Source: G965218495 sp965218495 (GTDB lineage: Bacteria; Bacteroidota; Rhodothermia; Rhodothermales; Bin80). From it: a stretch of 64,000 nt of DNA. Where the stretch lies: the NCBI GenBank assembly GCA_965218495.1, contig OZ244626.1:4464001-4528000 (forward strand), written 5' to 3'. The notes under the pieces were generated by a model. The model had not been told where the DNA came from and did no database searches. It saw only the letters and a list, made by a program, of their open reading frames with translations. Position 1 is the stretch's first letter. Each line of letters opens with the position of its first letter. Made by a program: the position numbers and the translations under genes. Positions 1 through 9,543 of this stretch are shown one piece after another.

Positions 1-1936
1 GGATCGTGGAATCATATTGGAAGATGAGCGCAGGTCCCGGGAAGTGATGTCCAGCCCCGAGCAATTGCCGGTCGTAGCAGGGGATCTCGTCCGGGCCTAT
101 GCTGCGAAGCCAAACTCTCCTGGAACCTGTTAGGGCCGTGTTGGCTTCAGCGGCTGCTTCAGGCGCGTCGGCCACGGGTGGCTGGGCGCGAGGAAGGCTG
201 GCTTGGACTCGAACGTTGACGCACTCTACAGGCCGATGCGGCGCGTTGTAGCCATAGCGCTGCAGGTGTGCTTCATGAAAGGCCGCTTCGCAGGCTTCCA
301 GATGCCGAACGCTTGCGGGCAGGCCCAGAGGCAATTCCAGCTCGTAGCTTTGTCCATGGTACCGAAGATCCAGCGTGGCGGTAACGTGCGGTGTACCTGC
401 CAAGGCCGCCGTGACCTGTCGACAAAGCGTTCCAATGCATGTCACCAGCGGTGCCGGGTCACGGGTGAGTACCGAAAGCGGCCGCAAAAGGGCACGCGAA
501 GCGTCAAAGGTGATATCGGCCATCAGCAGCCCCATGGCGCTAAGCACGCCCGGGTAACGGGGTACCACTATTTTTCTTATGCCCAAGGCTTCGGCAAGCT
601 CGCAGGCATGCAGTGGCCCTGCGCCTCCGAAGGGCACAAGAGCGTAGCCACGTGGGTCGTAGCCTTGCTCCACAGATACACGTCGCAGCGCACGCTCCAT
701 CGTTGCGTTGGCTACGCGGATGACGCCGAGTGCGGCAGTTTCCGGTCCGCGTCCCAAGCGCGTCCCCAGAAGCGCAAGCGCTCTGTGCGCGCTTTGGGCA
801 GCAAGGGTACCGTCGGCTGTGAAGCGTCCGGCGTCCAGCCGGCCGAGGACCAGGTTCGCATCCGTGACGGTGACTTGTGTCCCGCCCTTGCCATAGCACA
901 CCGGACCAGGCACAGCGCCCGCACTTTCCGGGCCTACGCGCAATGCACCGCCAGCGTCCACGCGGGCGATACTCCCTCCTCCTGCGCCTACGGTATGGAT
1001 GCCGGTTGACGGGAGGCGCAGCGGAAGGTCGCCGACAACGCTTTCCGCAGTACGAGGAATCGTTCCGGGGCAAAGCGCTACATCCGTGCTGGTGCCGCCC
1101 ATATCGAACGTAATGACGTGCGGCGCATCGGTATTCAGTGCCACCCTGGCAACCTTGAAGGCACCTACAACCCCGCCGGCAGGACCGCTCAGGACGAGTC
1201 GCGCAGGTTGGCTGGCAGCGCGCGGCACGTCAATGGTACCTCCGTTGGACTGCATGACCCACACCGGGCGCCCGCCGACTTCCTTTATAAGCCGCTCCAG
1301 GTAGTGACCCACCAAGGGCTGCACATAGGCGTTGATGACCGTCGTAGCCGTCCGTTCGTATTCGCGGTATTCGGGCAGGATGTCCACGCTCAGCGAGATG
1401 CGCAGCGAGGGCAGCAGCGACTGAAGTACCTGCGCGGCCTCGCGCTCATGCGTTTCATTGAGAAACGAAAACAAGAATACCACCGCCAGACTCTCTGCCC
1501 CACACTCCTTCAGCGCATTGGCTATGTCGCGAAGCTGCGCCGTCTCCAGGGGCGTAAGTATAGTGCCGTCCGCAGCCAGACGCTCACGGACGGTCAGGCG
1601 CCGGCCGTGCGGCACCAGTGCGGACCGTCGCGTCTGGGATAAGCGGTAGAGGTGTGGCCGGTTTTGGCGTCCGATGGCCAGTGCATCGGCAAAGCCTTCC
1701 GTAGTCAGCAGTGCGGTCCGCGCACCGCGCCGCTCCAAAAGGGCATTGGTGGCCGTTGTGGTGCCGTGGATAATGGTGGCCAACGGTCCTACGCCCAGCG
1801 CCCGAAGTCCATGTCCGATGGCCTCGCTCTGATCCTGAGGAGAGGTAGGCTCCTTGCGCACGATGAGGCGCTGGCCATCCACAAAGACGAAGTCCGTAAA
1901 CGTGCCTCCAACATCGATTCCGACAAGCTCTGCCAT
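1..1936 (-). CDS. Hydantoinase A / 5-oxoprolinase-type protein (partial, runs off the left edge)
   Basis: ATP-dependent hydantoinase/oxoprolinase family (HyuA), which opens five-membered cyclic amides such as hydantoins or 5-oxoproline. The start ATG is at 1936 and is followed at once by the family N-terminus GIDVGGTFTDF, the actin-like ATPase phosphate-binding motif. Further family landmarks are IIHGTTTATNALLERRGA, the FDMGGTSTDVA second phosphate motif, a GAGGGSIA loop and VPFGGAGPLHACELAE. The last visible residues, GPALIFQYDST, match the normal C-terminal segment, so only some tens of residues are missing beyond base 1. The gene lies 69 bases downstream of recO on the same strand. Substrate cannot be told from sequence; a HyuB partner, if any, would be outside the window. 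Confidence 0.9.
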   Translation of the reverse strand, partial: MAELVGIDVGGTFTDFVFVDGQRLIVRKEPTSPQDQSEAIGHGLRALGVGPLATIIHGTTTATNALLERRGARTALLTTEGFADALAIGRQNRPHLYRLSQTRRSALVPHGRRLTVRERLAADGTILTPLETAQLRDIANALKECGAESLAVVFLFSFLNETHEREAAQVLQSLLPSLRISLSVDILPEYREYERTATTVINAYVQPLVGHYLERLIKEVGGRPVWVMQSNGGTIDVPRAASQPARLVLSGPAGGVVGAFKVARVALNTDAPHVITFDMGGTSTDVALCPGTIPRTAESVVGDLPLRLPSTGIHTVGAGGGSIARVDAGGALRVGPESAGAVPGPVCYGKGGTQVTVTDANLVLGRLDAGRFTADGTLAAQSAHRALALLGTRLGRGPETAALGVIRVANATMERALRRVSVEQGYDPRGYALVPFGGAGPLHACELAEALGIRKIVVPRYPGVLSAMGLLMADITFDASRALLRPLSVLTRDPAPLVTCIGTLCRQVTAALAGTPHVTATLDLRYHGQSYELELPLGLPASVRHLEACEAAFHEAHLQRYGYNAPHRPVECVNVRVQASLPRAQPPVADAPEAAAEANTALTGSRRVWLRSIGPDEIPCYDRQLLGAGHHFPGPALIFQYDSTI

Positions 1937-2005
1937 ACCAGTACGAAGCGTGTAAAGTGCGCACTGCCTTCCGAGCGTCATCCTCGGCGCCATGCATTCA
2001 TCAAG

Positions 2006-2746
2006 TCAGGCCGGGGCTCGCATTTGGCGCAAGACCTTGCGTGCGCGCTCTGGATAGGCCTCCGCCACATGGTATTGCACGTACTGCGCCACCAGACGGC
2101 ATACCTCATCCGGCGTCGAGGTCGTTAGATCGGCAATCACGTCCAGGCGTGCCCGCGAAAGAATGGCAAACGTGTGTAGGGCCGCGCGTGACGCGCGTAG
2201 GGCATACGAACCGGCACCACCATCGTGTACGATGATGCCGCTGTCAAGCAGCAGGATGCCGCCCTCTTTTGGCAGCGTTCGGACCACCTCACGGTCAAAG
2301 CCCGGAGCAAAACCGAGTGCAGCGGCGAGCTGCATCTCAAAGTACAGCTGCAGCAGCGTGGCGCTGGTGTGCGGGCCGTGCAGGCGGGCAAGCACTAGTA
2401 CCAACAAGTCAAAGACCGCCGGCTGCTCATCCTCATCTTGCACCAGAGCGTTTGTTAGCTCCACTATTCGCAGCCCGGCGCCGAGCCGGTCCAGATCATC
2501 CAACTTGGACACGAACGTGTGGGCACACTCGGCAAGCGTCTGCAGTGAGCGAGTTGGGCGGTAGTACAGGACGGCCTGCACTACGGAAAGCACCTGCAAG
2601 GTCGACCCGAACTTGCTCTTGGGCAGACGTGCGCCTTTGGCAATCACGGAGAGTTTGCCTTTGTCGCGGGTGAAGAGTCTCACGATTCGGCTTGTTTCGC
2701 CGTAGGGTGTTGAGCGAAGCACCACCGCTTCGGTACGAATTAGCAT
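2006..2746 (-). CDS. recO: DNA repair protein RecO
   Basis: RecO mediator, which with RecF and RecR loads RecA onto SSB-coated single-stranded DNA. The start at 2746 gives MLIRTEAVVLRSTPYGETS, the usual RecO N-terminal OB-fold opening; the frame continues upstream to 2848, but those 34 residues are not family-like. The segment DKGKLSVIAKGARLPKSKFG is typical of the OB fold, followed by the helical C-terminal region. At about 246 residues it has family-typical length. The zinc-finger cysteines found in some RecO proteins are absent. It is upstream of and co-directional with the hydantoinase gene, and divergent from the propeller protein at 2865. Confidence 0.9.
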   Translation of the reverse strand: MLIRTEAVVLRSTPYGETSRIVRLFTRDKGKLSVIAKGARLPKSKFGSTLQVLSVVQAVLYYRPTRSLQTLAECAHTFVSKLDDLDRLGAGLRIVELTNALVQDEDEQPAVFDLLVLVLARLHGPHTSATLLQLYFEMQLAAALGFAPGFDREVVRTLPKEGGILLLDSGIIVHDGGAGSYALRASRAALHTFAILSRARLDVIADLTTSTPDEVCRLVAQYVQYHVAEAYPERARKVLRQMRAPA

Positions 2747-2864
2747 GTGTGCGCGCTGGAGTTTCAAGCCTATAGTACGACTTGCGCAGCGTAAACGCGC
2801 CGGGTCATCGCGGGTCGCATTACGTATTTTGTCCTTTCTCACACTCACTTAAGTAGCATTCTCC

Positions 2865-5800
2865 ATGCCACGGATTGCCCTAGGCCTCGCGCTCGGCGCG
2901 TTGCTGGTGCCGCTGCTCCCAGAGGCTCAGGCACAGACAGTTACCTTTGACACCACGCTGTACAGTGCATTGGAGTATCGCAGCATAGGTCCATACCGGG
3001 GCGGGCGCTCCGCCGCCGTGACCGGCGTTCCGGGTCATCCGATGCTCGCGTACTGCGGCGCAACTGGCGGTGGCGTTTGGCGCTCGACTACCGGTGGGGC
3101 ATCCTGGCAGAACGTTTCCGACGGCTATTTCGGCGGTTCCATTGGAGCGGTAGCGGTAAGTACGTGGGACCCGAACATTATCTATGTCGGTGGTGGCGAA
3201 AAAACTGTGCGCGGAAACGTGTCCCATGGCTACGGCATGTTCAAGTCGATGGATGCCGGCCAGAGTTGGGAGTCTATCGGCCTTGAGGACTCGCATCGGA
3301 TTCCGCGAATCAGGATCCATCCCAAGAATCCCAGCCTCGTGTATGCCGCCGTGATGGGGCACCTTTCAGGGCCCAATGAAGAGCGTGGCATATTCCGGAC
3401 CAAGGATGGTGGTGTTTCCTGGGAAAAGGTGCTTTACATCAACGACGAGGTGGGATTCGTGGATCTGGCGATGAACCCCTCGAATCCGCGCGTGCTGTAT
3501 GCGAGTGCATGGCGCGTAATCCGGACACCCTACAGCCTGGAGAGCGGTGGGCCCGGCTCCGGGATCTGGAAGTCGACCGACGGCGGGGACACGTGGAGCG
3601 AGGTCACCGGGCAGGATAACGGCCTGCCGAAAGGTACGCTCGGCATCAGCGGCGTATCGATCTCTCCCGTCAACCCGCGCCGCGTCTATGCCATTATTGA
3701 AGCCGCGGAAGGCGGTGTTTTTCGGTCGGACGACGGCGGGAATTCCTGGCGACGAATTAATAAGGACCGTAGCCTCCGCCAGCGTGCATGGTACTACACG
3801 CGCATCTATGCCGACACGCAGGATGAAGATGTGGTGTACGTGCTCAACGTGCGGTTTTGGCGCTCAAAAGACGGTGGTCGCACCTACGAAAGCATCTCTA
3901 CACCGCATGGCGATCACCACGATCTGTGGATAGATCCCGATGACAGCAACCACCTGATTATTGCGGATGACGGAGGGGCTCAGGTGACTTTTGATGGAGG
4001 CAGGAATTGGAGTACGTACTACAATCAGCCTACCGCGCAATTCTACCGGGTGACGACGGACAATCACTTCCCGTACCGGATTCTGGGCGCACAGCAGGAC
4101 AACTCAACCGTTCGCATCTTGCACACTTCTGGTGGTATCAATGAGCGGGAGTGGGAGCCTACGGCGGGCGGCGAGAGTGGCTGGCTGGCGCCCAAGCCGG
4201 ACAACCCCGAGATTGTATTCGGTGGTTCCTATGGTGGGTACCTGACTCGAGTGAACCACGACACGGGTGAGCGTCGTGCGGTGAATGTGTATCCAGACAA
4301 CCCGATGGGGCACGGCGCGGAGGGGATGAAGTATCGTTTTCAGTGGAACTTCCCGATACTGTTTTCTCAGCAGGACCATGAAGTGCTGTACACGGCTGGC
4401 AACCACCTTTTCAGGAGCACTACGGAAGGACAGTCGTGGGAGATCATCAGTCCCGATTTGACGCGGGCCGACTCCTCCAAGCTTAGCCCGAGCGGCGGTC
4501 CGATCACAAAAGACAACACAGGCGTCGAGTACTATGCGACGATATTCACGGTGGCCGAGAGTCCGCATGATAAGCAGGTGTTATGGACGGGCTCTGACGA
4601 CGGGCTGGCACACGTGACGCGTGACGGCGGCGCCACTTGGACTGATGTCACGCCGGACGGGATGCCGGAGTGGATGATGATCAATGACATGGTAGCGCAT
4701 CCGTTTGAAGAAGGCGGCTTGTATATGGCGGGGACGCGCTACAAGCTGGATGACTTCCAGCCGTATCTCTACAAGACTGTGGACTTCGGAGAGACCTGGA
4801 CAGAGATCACCGGCGGCATAGACCGCCAGCACTTTACTCGAGCCATTCAGCCGGACCCAGTGCGGCCGGGTCTGCTTTACGCGGGCACGGAAAGTGGTAT
4901 GTACATTTCGTTTGATGACGGTGCGCATTGGACCTCGTTTCAGCGAAACCTGCCAGCGGTTCCGACTACGGACCTAGCGTGGAAAGACAACGACCTGGTA
5001 GTTGCTACGCAGGGCCGCTCGTTTTGGGTTATGGACGACATTTCGCTACTGCATCAGCTGTCGGAAGAGGTTGCATCGAGCGACATGTGGCTATTCAAGT
5101 CCAGTCCGCTGGTGCGTGGAGCAGGCAGCAGCGTTGCCCTGCGTTACTACTTCAAAGAGGCGCCCGACTCCACCGGAACGGTTATGCGCATCTTGGAGGA
5201 GGAAGGCACGATCATCAAGACCTATGAAAGTGAGAGCTTGGACCTCGCGCCCGGCACCCACACTTTTCGGTGGAATACGCGCTATGAGGACGCCGAGAGC
5301 TTTGAGGGGCTCATTATGTGGAGCGGGAGTGTTCAAGGTCCGCGTGCAGCGCCGGGCAAATACCGGGCGCGCCTCGTTGCCAACGCAGACTCCGTTGAGG
5401 TGCCGTTCGAAATCAAGATGGATCCACGCTCTTCTTCAACGCAGCAAGATTTGCGGGCGCAATTCGAATTCCTTATAGGGATTCGTGACAAGCTCAGCGA
5501 AACACACAAGGCCATCAAGCGAATCAGGAGTGTTCGAAGCCAGATTCAGGGAGTATCGGAGCGGAAGGATGCTACCGAGGAAGTCAAGGCGGCTGCTGAC
5601 AGCCTTGTGAATCGAATATCCGCGATCGAGGAAGCGCTGTACCAGACCAAGAATCAGAGTCGCCAGGATCCGCTGAATTTTCCCATTCGCCTTAACAACA
5701 AGCTGGCTGCCGTAGGCGCCAGCGCATCCATTGGAAAATACAGGCCCACGGATCAGGCGATTGAGGTGCGCGACGACCTCACAAGGCGGATTGACGAACA

Positions 5801-5900
5801 GCTCGCCATGCTGAAGGCGATCCTGGAGTTGGAGGTGCCTGCGCTGAACGAGATGATCCGTGTGTCCGGCGTCCCGGCGATCTTTGTCGAAGAGGGCTAG
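2865..5900 (+). CDS. Secreted VPS10/sortilin-like BNR-repeat beta-propeller protein
   Basis: A 1011-residue exported protein. Residues 1-23 form a signal peptide ending in EAQAQ. The body carries repeated BNR/Asp-box signatures such as STTGGASWQN, SMDAGQSWES, TKDGGVSWEK, STDGGDTWSE, SDDGGNSWRR and TRDGGATWTD, the hallmark of sialidase/VPS10-type propellers. It belongs to the large group often annotated as glycosyl hydrolase or sortilin-domain protein in Bacteroidota. The C-terminal part (about residues 820-1000) is a beta-sandwich-like segment followed by a helical, coiled-coil-prone region. No T9SS sorting tail is apparent. Catalysis is not established for this family and is not claimed. It is monocistronic, with IS sequence downstream. 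Confidence 0.8.
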   Translation: MPRIALGLALGALLVPLLPEAQAQTVTFDTTLYSALEYRSIGPYRGGRSAAVTGVPGHPMLAYCGATGGGVWRSTTGGASWQNVSDGYFGGSIGAVAVSTWDPNIIYVGGGEKTVRGNVSHGYGMFKSMDAGQSWESIGLEDSHRIPRIRIHPKNPSLVYAAVMGHLSGPNEERGIFRTKDGGVSWEKVLYINDEVGFVDLAMNPSNPRVLYASAWRVIRTPYSLESGGPGSGIWKSTDGGDTWSEVTGQDNGLPKGTLGISGVSISPVNPRRVYAIIEAAEGGVFRSDDGGNSWRRINKDRSLRQRAWYYTRIYADTQDEDVVYVLNVRFWRSKDGGRTYESISTPHGDHHDLWIDPDDSNHLIIADDGGAQVTFDGGRNWSTYYNQPTAQFYRVTTDNHFPYRILGAQQDNSTVRILHTSGGINEREWEPTAGGESGWLAPKPDNPEIVFGGSYGGYLTRVNHDTGERRAVNVYPDNPMGHGAEGMKYRFQWNFPILFSQQDHEVLYTAGNHLFRSTTEGQSWEIISPDLTRADSSKLSPSGGPITKDNTGVEYYATIFTVAESPHDKQVLWTGSDDGLAHVTRDGGATWTDVTPDGMPEWMMINDMVAHPFEEGGLYMAGTRYKLDDFQPYLYKTVDFGETWTEITGGIDRQHFTRAIQPDPVRPGLLYAGTESGMYISFDDGAHWTSFQRNLPAVPTTDLAWKDNDLVVATQGRSFWVMDDISLLHQLSEEVASSDMWLFKSSPLVRGAGSSVALRYYFKEAPDSTGTVMRILEEEGTIIKTYESESLDLAPGTHTFRWNTRYEDAESFEGLIMWSGSVQGPRAAPGKYRARLVANADSVEVPFEIKMDPRSSSTQQDLRAQFEFLIGIRDKLSETHKAIKRIRSVRSQIQGVSERKDATEEVKAAADSLVNRISAIEEALYQTKNQSRQDPLNFPIRLNNKLAAVGASASIGKYRPTDQAIEVRDDLTRRIDEQLAMLKAILELEVPALNEMIRVSGVPAIFVEEG

Positions 5901-6297
5901 CAACAAGTAGACATTCGCGTGGCCCCAGCACATTTTGAGCTGCGTTGCCAGCCACTGCACACCCGGTACCGACCGTGCGCAGGGTTGGCAGTTACAGCAG
6001 GCGGGCCTGATTTACGACGCTGACCTGCACTCAATCGGTGAGCAACTGCACCGGCTGTAGCAGGGCCATGAACCTAGCGTGACTGCACTAAATGGCACGC
6101 GAAGGGAGTATTCATCTGAAATCCTGACTGCGGGACCTGAGGGCTTGGGCCTTCCGCCGAATGCGATGGCCCAACCCTCGGTCTGGCCGTCAAGTCAAGA
6201 TATGGTGAGTGAGCACCGCCGAACTACGGTGGATTCCGGTTTGCATCAATCCAGGTGCATTGGAATTCTGAGTAAGCTGTGGCTGAACCTTTCGACA
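5901..6297. other. Intergenic stretch without a supportable gene
   Basis: About 400 bases between the propeller gene and the first 118-bp repeat. No frame gives a family-like protein. A short stretch near 6120-6230 reads NPDCG and, in another frame, a few residues loosely like methionine-synthase-type enzymes, but this is too little to call a pseudogene. It probably is decayed sequence next to the IS cluster. Confidence 0.4.
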
Positions 6298-6415
6298 GAA
6301 TATGCGCGTAGTCGGGAGCAAGCTGCTCCGGGCCACTACACGCGCAGGGCGACGTTGGCCCGCACGCATAGGAGCCATGATCCCGTCGGAATGTTCGGGC
6401 CTGCATGGTCTTGGA
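6298..6415 (+). repeat. 118-bp structured direct repeat, copy 1
   Basis: Identical over 118 bases to 10140-10257, in the same orientation; the two copies bracket the nested IS pair. The first half folds into a long hairpin: GCGCGTAGT pairs with ACTACACGCGC (one bulged A), and inside it GGAGCA pairs with TGCTCC around AGC. The second half has a GGCCCG/CGGGCC pairing. There is no open frame of note. It could be a REP/MITE-like element, a structured RNA unit, or a local duplication. Confidence 0.85.
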
Positions 6416-6540
6416 TCTTGACTTCCGCGGTTTAGGTGCAAAATAGTATGAGTTATACTTGACCATCATACAATACTGAACACTACGCGTGCCGATTTTG
6501 AGGGAACCCTTGAGGCTCCTCTCGATCGTAGCCGGACTCC

Positions 6541-8001
6541 TTAGGGGAGCTGGTCGGGAGTGGCCAGCTCGCGGGTCCTGCTGGGGTACTTTAGTCCGGC
6601 TACGCTGTAGAGCGTCCGCTGAGCTGCGGTGGCGGGGGAGGCGAGCAGATACTGCTTCAGCGTACTGGTGTCGGTAATGAGGGAGACTTGCGCGCCGCTC
6701 AGCTCTGTCAGGATACGAGCCTCGCTGAGTGGCTCCTGGCCCGCATGCATGGTGTTGTGCTGGTAGCGCAGCAGGCGCAGCAAGGCAAAAGCGACGAAGC
6801 AAATCGCGATGTGGGCCTTGACGCGGCTGGGAGTCCAGTGATAGATGGGCCGCGTCGCCATGGTGTGCTTGAGCACGCGAAAGCCCTCTTCGATGCGCCA
6901 CAGCTCCCCGTAGTACGCATAGATGTGTTGTGCTGGATGGCTTTCGCGATCCAGGCTGGTCCACACGCCGTGGAGCCCGTCAAAGCATGCGTCTCGGTCA
7001 ATGGCATCCTGGTTCAGCTCCACGGCATCGCGGTCCACCTTGAGAAAGCGGCCTCGTTTGCCGCTTCCCTTAATGCCTTGCGTTAGGCGACGCTTGAGCT
7101 TCTCTACGATTCTATCACGCTCATGGACATCCTTGGCCGCCCGCTTCTTGCTGTGGCGCAACACCAGACGCTGGCCCTTTAACTGCAATTCTGTTACGCT
7201 GATATCTTCGCTGACCGCGACCCAGTCATGGGACTCGAAAAGCTCGGCCTCCATCCTGCGTGGCAAGCTGCGCAGGCGCGCCGCGACCACCCAGTCCCAA
7301 CCCTGGGAGGCGAGCAGGTCCAGGTTGCCCTGGCTCAGCATCCCGGCGTCCGCAACCAAGACCACCCTGCCTATCTCAAAGCGCTCCCGCAGGGCCTTCA
7401 GTGCCGGCTTGAGCGTGCGCATATCGGTCGTGCTACCTGGAAACAACTCATATCCTATCGGCAGCCCCTCCACGCTCTGGAACAAGGCCAGAACGACCTG
7501 CACCTTCTGCGGCTTACCGTCTTTGCTGAATCCCTTCTTGCGAAGATCATCGGCCTTGTCGCTGGCAAAGAAAAGCGTGGTTACGTCGAAGAAGAGGACG
7601 TCCACATGCTCTTGCAAGAGTCCGCGCACTTCATGCGAGACGATCGACTGCAGCCGCGCAATCCGGTCATCATTGACCGCGTCCATCATGCGGTAGAACT
7701 TGTTCGGGTTCACTTCCACGCCATGGTGCCTGGAAAGCTTGTCACAGCACGCGCGCTTGCTGGAGCCCGGCGCGGCCAGTCGCATCAGCACGGCCTGACG
7801 AAACAGGCGCGCCGCCATCTTTTTGCGGGCCCCGAAGACCTTCTGAAAGCCCAGCCGATCGTACAGCGCCCCGAAGACCTCGTGAAAGCCCATAGTCAGA
7901 CGCTTGGTCTCGGCCAGCTTGCGCGCATCGGGTATGGGCAGCGGCTGGTCGCCCTGGCTGCCATGGCGGGCCCCTTGCACGCGCTCGGCCAGATACTCTG
8001 G
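6541..8001 (-). pseudogene. IS1634-family transposase, C-terminal 486 residues (split gene)
   Basis: DDE transposase of the IS1634/IS4 group. Visible motifs are GFHEVFGALYDRLGF, DVLFFDVTTLFFAS (first catalytic Asp), LPIGYELFPGSTTDM, VVLVADAGMLS (second Asp) and the YREK-like region ELWRIEEGFRVLKHTM (catalytic Glu). The open frame appears to start at 8052 with ATG, but its first 17 residues (to PAPST) are encoded by the end of the inserted IS1111-like element; native sequence begins at PEYLAERV (8001). The first 70 codons are stranded at 9753-9544. Joining the two pieces gives one frame of about 556 residues, reading SLFP|PEYLAE. The product is probably inactive. Confidence 0.85.
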
Positions 8002-8070
8002 TGTAGAAGGGGCCGGGTCAAGGGGGCGGTGATATGTGTGCGGTAAGTTCACATAATCTTCATGAGCTGG

Positions 8071-8269
8071 CTATCGGAAAAGGGGCCCTGGCATCTTCGA
8101 CGGCTTATCAACCTGGTGTCCGCGTGCTAAGCCAGCAGTGCTGGCCGTAACGCCTGATATTGAATTCGTCGGGAGCTACCATAATCTATTTTCGCGAGCT
8201 CGCCACAAGGGCTATCGCAGAGTATCGGCATGGACTCTCCATCCGTGCGCAGGGCCCCTTTTCCCATAG
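8071..8269 (-). ncRNA. Candidate bridge RNA of the IS1111-like element
   Basis: IS110/IS1111 elements are known to encode a bridge RNA in a non-coding end; in the IS1111 group it lies 3' of the transposase, as here. On the minus strand 8269-8250 pairs with 8090-8071 (19 of 20 bases, core GGAAAAGGGGCCCTG), closing a domain of about 160 nt. Inside are hairpins ATGGA/TCCAT, GAGCT/AGCTC, GCCAG/CTGGC and GGCTTA/TAAGCC. The segment GATACTCTG (8226-8218) is perfectly complementary to CAGAGTATC (8000-7992, minus strand), the target sequence next to the insertion point, as expected of a target guide. The exact RNA ends are unknown. Confidence 0.6.
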
Positions 8270-8301
8270 CTGTTCTGTTCTCGGAAGCGTTTCGGGCATG
8301 T

Positions 8302-9444
8302 TTAGGCCGCAAGGGCCACCGGTGTTGGCGGCACCGTCTGCATGGCTTCCCAGAGAAAGCCCACGAGTTCGCGCGCAAGGGCCACGATGGCTTTCGTGGG
8401 CGCTTTACGCTGAATCAGGCTGCGGTATCGTTTGTGTAGTCTCCGCTGAGCCTTCCAGCTGATGGTAATCACTTCCGCAGCGCAGTGGTGCTGGCGCTGG
8501 TGCAGCGCCTGGCTACGCCGGGGGTAGTGGGTATATTTCCAGGCCGCAGAGACCAGAGCCTTGCGGGCATGGGTGTTACCGGCCTTGGTAATCGAGCCGT
8601 GCCGGGTGCGGTGGCCGGAGGAATGCTCCGAGGGCACCAATCCCAGATATGCCATCAGTGCTTTCGGGTGTGCAAAACGCCGAATGTCACCGATTTCACA
8701 AGTCAGCTGCATCGCTGTAAACAGCCCGATGCCACGGAAGGCTTGCAATACCTGCACCGTGGGCTGATAGCATGCCTTCTGTGCCTCTTCTTCGATATGT
8801 TGCTCTATCTCCCGGATCTGGGCTTCGAGCATCTGGCATTGGTTCAACAAGCTTTGCAGCGTACACGCATCAACGGGGTCAAGCGCGAGGCCTTCCAGCC
8901 ACCGCCAGAATTTCTGCGTCCAGTTCTTGCCCGCCCGGTACACATGCCCGCGGCTTTGCAACAAGAGCACGGAGCGTTGCTTGGTGCGGGTCAAATCTTC
9001 GACCAGAGTAACCCGGCGGCGCACCAGCGTTCGGGCGGCAAGCAACGCCTTGTCGGGGATGTGAACCGCCGTCAGTAGGCCCGCCGCGTAGTAGCGGGCC
9101 AACTTTTCCGCGTCACGACGGTCCGTCTTGACTCGATCACCGGCACGCCGTGGAATCGACGAAGGTGCAATGACCGCGCAGGCGACTCCGTCGTCACTGA
9201 GCGTTCTATAGAGCGTGTAGCCACACGAGGACGCTTCGTAACAACACCGGGGTTCGCCAAAGGAACCACGAATACGGGCCATAAGCTTACGCAGCTTGGC
9301 CCTGTCGTCGCTGGGCAGCTCCACTTCAAGACAGACCCTCTTCGAAGCCGGATCGTATACGCACGCCGCGATCATGTCTCTATGTACGTCCAGCCCGACG
9401 AAGACCGACTTCTGAGAAGGGATGACACTTATGGTGTGGTTCAT
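8302..9444 (-). CDS. IS110/IS1111-family DEDD transposase (recombinase)
   Basis: A 380-residue transposase with an N-terminal RuvC-like DEDD domain and a C-terminal Transposase_20 domain. Motifs are VFVGLDVHRDM (first Asp), CCYEASSCGYTLYR (Glu), GDRVKTDRRDAEKLARYY (the two further Asps), and in the C-terminal domain LQAFRGIGLFTAMQ, FAHPKALMAYLGLVPSE and GSITKAGNTHARKAL. The start at 9444 (MNHTISVIPSQKSVF) is chosen because it sits just before the conserved domain. The frame is open further upstream only because it continues in phase into the IS1634 N-terminal fragment. The gene looks intact. These enzymes recombine RNA-guided through a circular, junction-forming intermediate, without target duplication. 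Confidence 0.9.
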   Translation of the reverse strand: MNHTISVIPSQKSVFVGLDVHRDMIAACVYDPASKRVCLEVELPSDDRAKLRKLMARIRGSFGEPRCCYEASSCGYTLYRTLSDDGVACAVIAPSSIPRRAGDRVKTDRRDAEKLARYYAAGLLTAVHIPDKALLAARTLVRRRVTLVEDLTRTKQRSVLLLQSRGHVYRAGKNWTQKFWRWLEGLALDPVDACTLQSLLNQCQMLEAQIREIEQHIEEEAQKACYQPTVQVLQAFRGIGLFTAMQLTCEIGDIRRFAHPKALMAYLGLVPSEHSSGHRTRHGSITKAGNTHARKALVSAAWKYTHYPRRSQALHQRQHHCAAEVITISWKAQRRLHKRYRSLIQRKAPTKAIVALARELVGFLWEAMQTVPPTPVALAA

Positions 9445-9543
9445 GGGGTTGTAAGGTCTATGGAGAAGGATGAAGTCCAGGCGCCTGCGCCTCACAGGCA
9501 AAATAGCCTGTGCCCCCTCTCCGGCCCCTTCTATAATATCTAT

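Larger units (their letters stand above)
8002..9543 (-). mobile_element. IS110/IS1111-like insertion sequence nested in the IS1634 transposase gene
   Basis: About 1.54 kb. A perfect 13-bp inverted repeat lies just inside the ends: TAGAAGGGGCCGG at 8004-8016 and its reverse complement at 9521-9533. The transposase (8302-9444, minus) leaves only about 100 bases of non-coding sequence at its 5' side but 300 bases at its 3' side, the IS1111-subgroup layout. The limits were set by restoring the interrupted IS1634 transposase in frame (CCT of 9546-9544 joined to CCA of 8001-7999). A shared CC at 9546-9545 and 8001-8000 could be a duplicated core dinucleotide, which would move the boundary by a few bases. 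Confidence 0.8.

Noticed and set aside
203..1642. Plus-strand open frames over the left edge
   Set aside because: They are antisense to the hydantoinase A gene, whose motifs are clear on the minus strand.
6120..6230. NPDCG and neighbouring residues hinting at a methionine-synthase-type relic
   Set aside because: Only a few residues match, in two frames; too weak to call.
6298..6415. 118-bp repeat as an integron attC site
   Set aside because: No RYYYAAC/GTTRRRY core pair at its ends, no integrase or cassette array nearby.
7228..8046. Plus-strand 272-codon open frame within the outer IS
   Set aside because: Antisense to the transposase, with no family-like content.
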